From Alphaproteobacteria bacterium (lineage in GTDB: Bacteria; Pseudomonadota; Alphaproteobacteria; UBA828): DNA of 9,226 nucleotides. A program made the position numbers and the translations under genes. Below are positions 7,606-9,226 of the stretch, one piece after another. The notes beneath the pieces were generated by a model, which was not told where the DNA came from, ran no database searches, and saw only the letters and a program-made list of their open reading frames with translations. Within the stretch, counting starts at the first letter, position 1; the number at the start of each line of letters is the position of its first letter. Location: assembly GCA_030604165.1 (NCBI GenBank), contig JAUVWK010000093.1:1-9226 (forward strand). Reading direction: 5' to 3'.

Positions 7606-8384
7606 GGCCCGATAGTCGGGGAGACGGTCGAGGACAGGTAGCGTTCGGCCTCGGCAAGGCCTTGCGGCGAGCCGACATGCAACCAGGCGTCATCGTGTTG
7701 CAGCCCGGCGAGACGGCCGCGCGCCTCGGCTTGGTCATAGAGGCGCAGCAGCGAAAAGGCGCCGGATGGCGCGCCCTCGAAGAGGCGGGGGTGAAGCAGC
7801 TGGACGCCGGTAAAGACATGGGGCGCTTCCGGCTCGCCAGCGCGCCGGCGCAAGGCGCCGCCGGGTTCGAGAAAATAGTCGCCGACGCCAGCGTAGCCCT
7901 TGGTCTGCGCGCGGGGGCAGACCAGCAGCAGCGCGTCCATCGCGGCGTCGCGCCAAGCGGCGGCGAGGCGCGCCAGCGCGGGCTCCGGCCCATCGCAGAG
8001 GACGATATCGCTGTTCACGACGAAGAACGGCTCTGGTCCGAGCCGCTCGAGCACATTAGCGACGCCGCCGCCGGTGTCGAGTAGCACGTCTTCGCGCGAA
8101 AAATGGAGCGACAAGGCGTCGTGCTTGGCGAGATAGGCCGCCACGCCACGCTCGAGCCGCGCGGCCTTGTAGTGGCTGTTGACGACGACGCTGGTGATCC
8201 CGGCGGCGGCGAGACGGTCGAGGGTATGCGCGATCAGCGGCTTGCCGGCGACAGGCACGAGCGGCTTGGGCAATTCGGCGGTCACCGGCCGCATGCGCTT
8301 GCCGAGCCCGGCCGCGAGCACCATGGCGCGGCGCGGCTCTGGGGCCCGGCGCGGCACTGGGGCCCGGCGCGGCGGCGCGGTCAC
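7602..8384 (-). CDS. murU: N-acetylmuramate alpha-1-phosphate uridylyltransferase, MurU-like
   Basis: MurU-type enzymes join MurNAc-alpha-1-phosphate and UTP to give UDP-MurNAc, the second step of the AmgK-MurU recycling route that bypasses MurA. The 260-residue product has the nucleotidyltransferase signature VLAAGLGKRMRP (from residue 22), PKPLVPVAGKPLI, LLDTGGGVANVL, FFVVNSDIVL (Asp126), FTGVQLLHPRLF and WLHVGSPQGLAEAE. The usual WxDVGT has His236 for the Asp. I chose GTG at 8384: it overlaps the amgK stop as GTGA, and the open frame further upstream (to 8531) is a shadow of amgK. This start gives a 20-residue Arg/Pro-rich extension before AMVLAAG, containing two copies of RRAPxP. The ATG at 8324 would begin at the first core strand (residue 21), close to where short homologues start. 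Substrate is inferred from family and from the adjacent amgK; other sugar-1-phosphates are possible. Confidence 0.88.
   Translation of the reverse strand: MTAPPRRAPVPRRAPEPRRAMVLAAGLGKRMRPVTAELPKPLVPVAGKPLIAHTLDRLAAAGITSVVVNSHYKAARLERGVAAYLAKHDALSLHFSREDVLLDTGGGVANVLERLGPEPFFVVNSDIVLCDGPEPALARLAAAWRDAAMDALLLVCPRAQTKGYAGVGDYFLEPGGALRRRAGEPEAPHVFTGVQLLHPRLFEGAPSGAFSLLRLYDQAEARGRLAGLQHDDAWLHVGSPQGLAEAERYLSSTVSPTIGP
8335..8370. repeat. 18-bp tandem duplication in the 5' end of murU
   Basis: Two adjacent 18-base units (8335-8352 and 8353-8370), of the form GGCNCTGGGGCCCGGCGC, match at 17 of 18 positions and differ only at the fourth base (T versus A). The flanks contain weaker GGCGCGG remnants. 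Because 18 is a multiple of 3, the duplication stays in frame and encodes RRAPVP then RRAPEP on the minus strand, followed by a partial RRA just before the conserved MurU core. Confidence 0.85.
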
Positions 8385-9226
8385 GGCGCGCGTTCCCGCT
8401 GGTCGGGCGGGATTTCCCGGTCGAGCCAGGCCTTGACGGGGGCGAGCGCGGGATGGGCGATATCGTGCTCCACGAGGCCCCAGACGCGGGGCAAGAGGGC
8501 GAGATATTGCGCCTTGCCGTCGCGCGCGCAAAGGCGGCTGAAAACGCCGACGATCCTGAGATTGCGTTGCGCGCCCAGCACCGCATAGGCGGCGCCGAAG
8601 CTTGCTTCGTCGAGCGCGGGGTTGGCCGCGAGATAGCGCCTGATCATCGCCGCGGCGATGGCGGGTGGAACGTCGCGCCGCGCGTCTTCCAGCAACGAGA
8701 CTAGATCGTAGGGCACGGGGCCGCGCACGGCGTCCTGAAAATCCAGCAGCCCGACTCGTCTAACGCCGTTTGGATCGTCCCGCGCGCCCGCACGCGCCGG
8801 CAGCCACATCAGGTTGTCGGCGTGATAATCCCTCAAAACCAAGGCGTTCGGCACCCGTTGGGCGAGCGGCAGCACGTCCCGCCAGGCCCGGGCATAGGAT
8901 TGGCGCAGCGCCTTCGAGGGCGCCGCGCCGCGCTGGCGGGGCACGTACCAATCGATAAGCAGCTCGACCTCCGCGAGCAACGTCGCCGCGTCGAAGGGCG
9001 CCAGTTCCGCCGGCGCGGCCCGGCGATGCAAGGCAATCAACAAATCGACGGCCGCCTCGTACAATGCCTGTTCCGCGACGGGCGGTGTGGGACCATCGAG
9101 CAAGCGGGTGTAACAGTCGTCTCCGAGGTCCTCGAGCAGGAGAAAGCCCGCCGCGACATCGTTGGCGTAGATGTCGGGTGCGCTGTAGCCCTCTGCCAGC
9201 AGATGCCGCGCGATGGCGATGAACGG
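8381..9226 (-). CDS. amgK: N-acetylmuramate / N-acetylglucosamine anomeric kinase, AmgK-like (5' end outside window)
   Basis: AmgK phosphorylates MurNAc (and GlcNAc) at C1, giving the alpha-1-phosphate used by MurU. The frame is open to the right edge. The visible 281 residues start PFIAIARHLLAEGYSAPDIYAN and continue through GFLLLEDLGDD, which matches the family's N-lobe, so the TTG at 9103 is internal. By comparison with AmgK of about 340 residues, roughly 55-75 N-terminal residues are missing. The aminoglycoside-phosphotransferase fold shows the catalytic loop LRDYHADNLMWL (His, Asp and Asn near fragment residues 135-138) and the metal-binding LLDFQDAVRGPVPYDLVSLLED (Asp near 162), followed by the helical C-lobe with LGAQRNLRIVGVFSRL. 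The stop overlaps the murU start as GTGA. In many alphaproteobacteria tsaE lies just upstream of amgK; that position is beyond the window. Annotation pipelines often call this family simply phosphotransferase. Confidence 0.9.
   Translation of the reverse strand, partial: PFIAIARHLLAEGYSAPDIYANDVAAGFLLLEDLGDDCYTRLLDGPTPPVAEQALYEAAVDLLIALHRRAAPAELAPFDAATLLAEVELLIDWYVPRQRGAAPSKALRQSYARAWRDVLPLAQRVPNALVLRDYHADNLMWLPARAGARDDPNGVRRVGLLDFQDAVRGPVPYDLVSLLEDARRDVPPAIAAAMIRRYLAANPALDEASFGAAYAVLGAQRNLRIVGVFSRLCARDGKAQYLALLPRVWGLVEHDIAHPALAPVKAWLDREIPPDQRERAP

Noticed and set aside
8385..8531. Possible upstream start of murU at 8531
   Set aside because: The added 49 residues are a low-complexity shadow of the amgK C-terminus. 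The GTG overlapping the amgK stop fits the pattern of the whole operon.
9101..9103. TTG at 9103 as the start of amgK
   Set aside because: The frame continues upstream to the window edge with conserved AmgK sequence (PFIAIARHLLAEGYSAPDI, GFLLLEDLGDD), so the gene is cut by the window and this TTG is internal.

Overview
The window is very GC-rich (about 70% by eye) and reads as ordinary alphaproteobacterial chromosome. Evidence for this is the alphaproteobacterial form of AddB, the gene order amgK-murU-addB-addA-trxA, and codons with strong G/C preference at the third position. I see no mobile element, CRISPR array, tRNA or rRNA. Genus cannot be assigned from the sequence alone; a Rhodospirillales-like lineage is only a guess.

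Layout. On the + strand, the left edge holds the 3' half of folC (folate polyglutamylation), ending at 650. Positions 671-698 form a perfect 11-bp hairpin that lies between two convergent genes and can serve as a terminator for both. Everything to the right is on the - strand, transcribed right to left: amgK (5' end cut off by the window edge at 9226), murU, addB, addA and trxA. The first four are joined by three successive 4-bp stop/start overlaps (GTGA, ATGA, GTGA), so translation is probably coupled. trxA follows addA after a gap of about 55 bp. That gap carries a good sigma-70-like promoter whose -35 element contains the addA stop codon, and a clear Shine-Dalgarno sequence.

How the genes work together. 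AmgK and MurU are the anomeric sugar kinase and nucleotidyltransferase of the cell-wall recycling shortcut that returns MurNAc to UDP-MurNAc. AddA and AddB form the helicase-nuclease that resects double-strand DNA breaks for RecA-dependent repair. Thioredoxin is a general disulfide reductant. The joint operon mixes envelope recycling with recombination repair; the order is familiar in alphaproteobacteria, but its functional meaning is not established by the sequence.

I did not find a clearly new biological system here. The points most worth checking are small: an in-frame 18-bp tandem duplication giving MurU an Arg/Pro-rich N-terminal extension, a His in place of the usual Asp in MurU's W-x-D-V-G motif, the trxA promoter embedded in the addA stop codon, and the loss of both Walker A and iron-sulfur cysteines in AddB.
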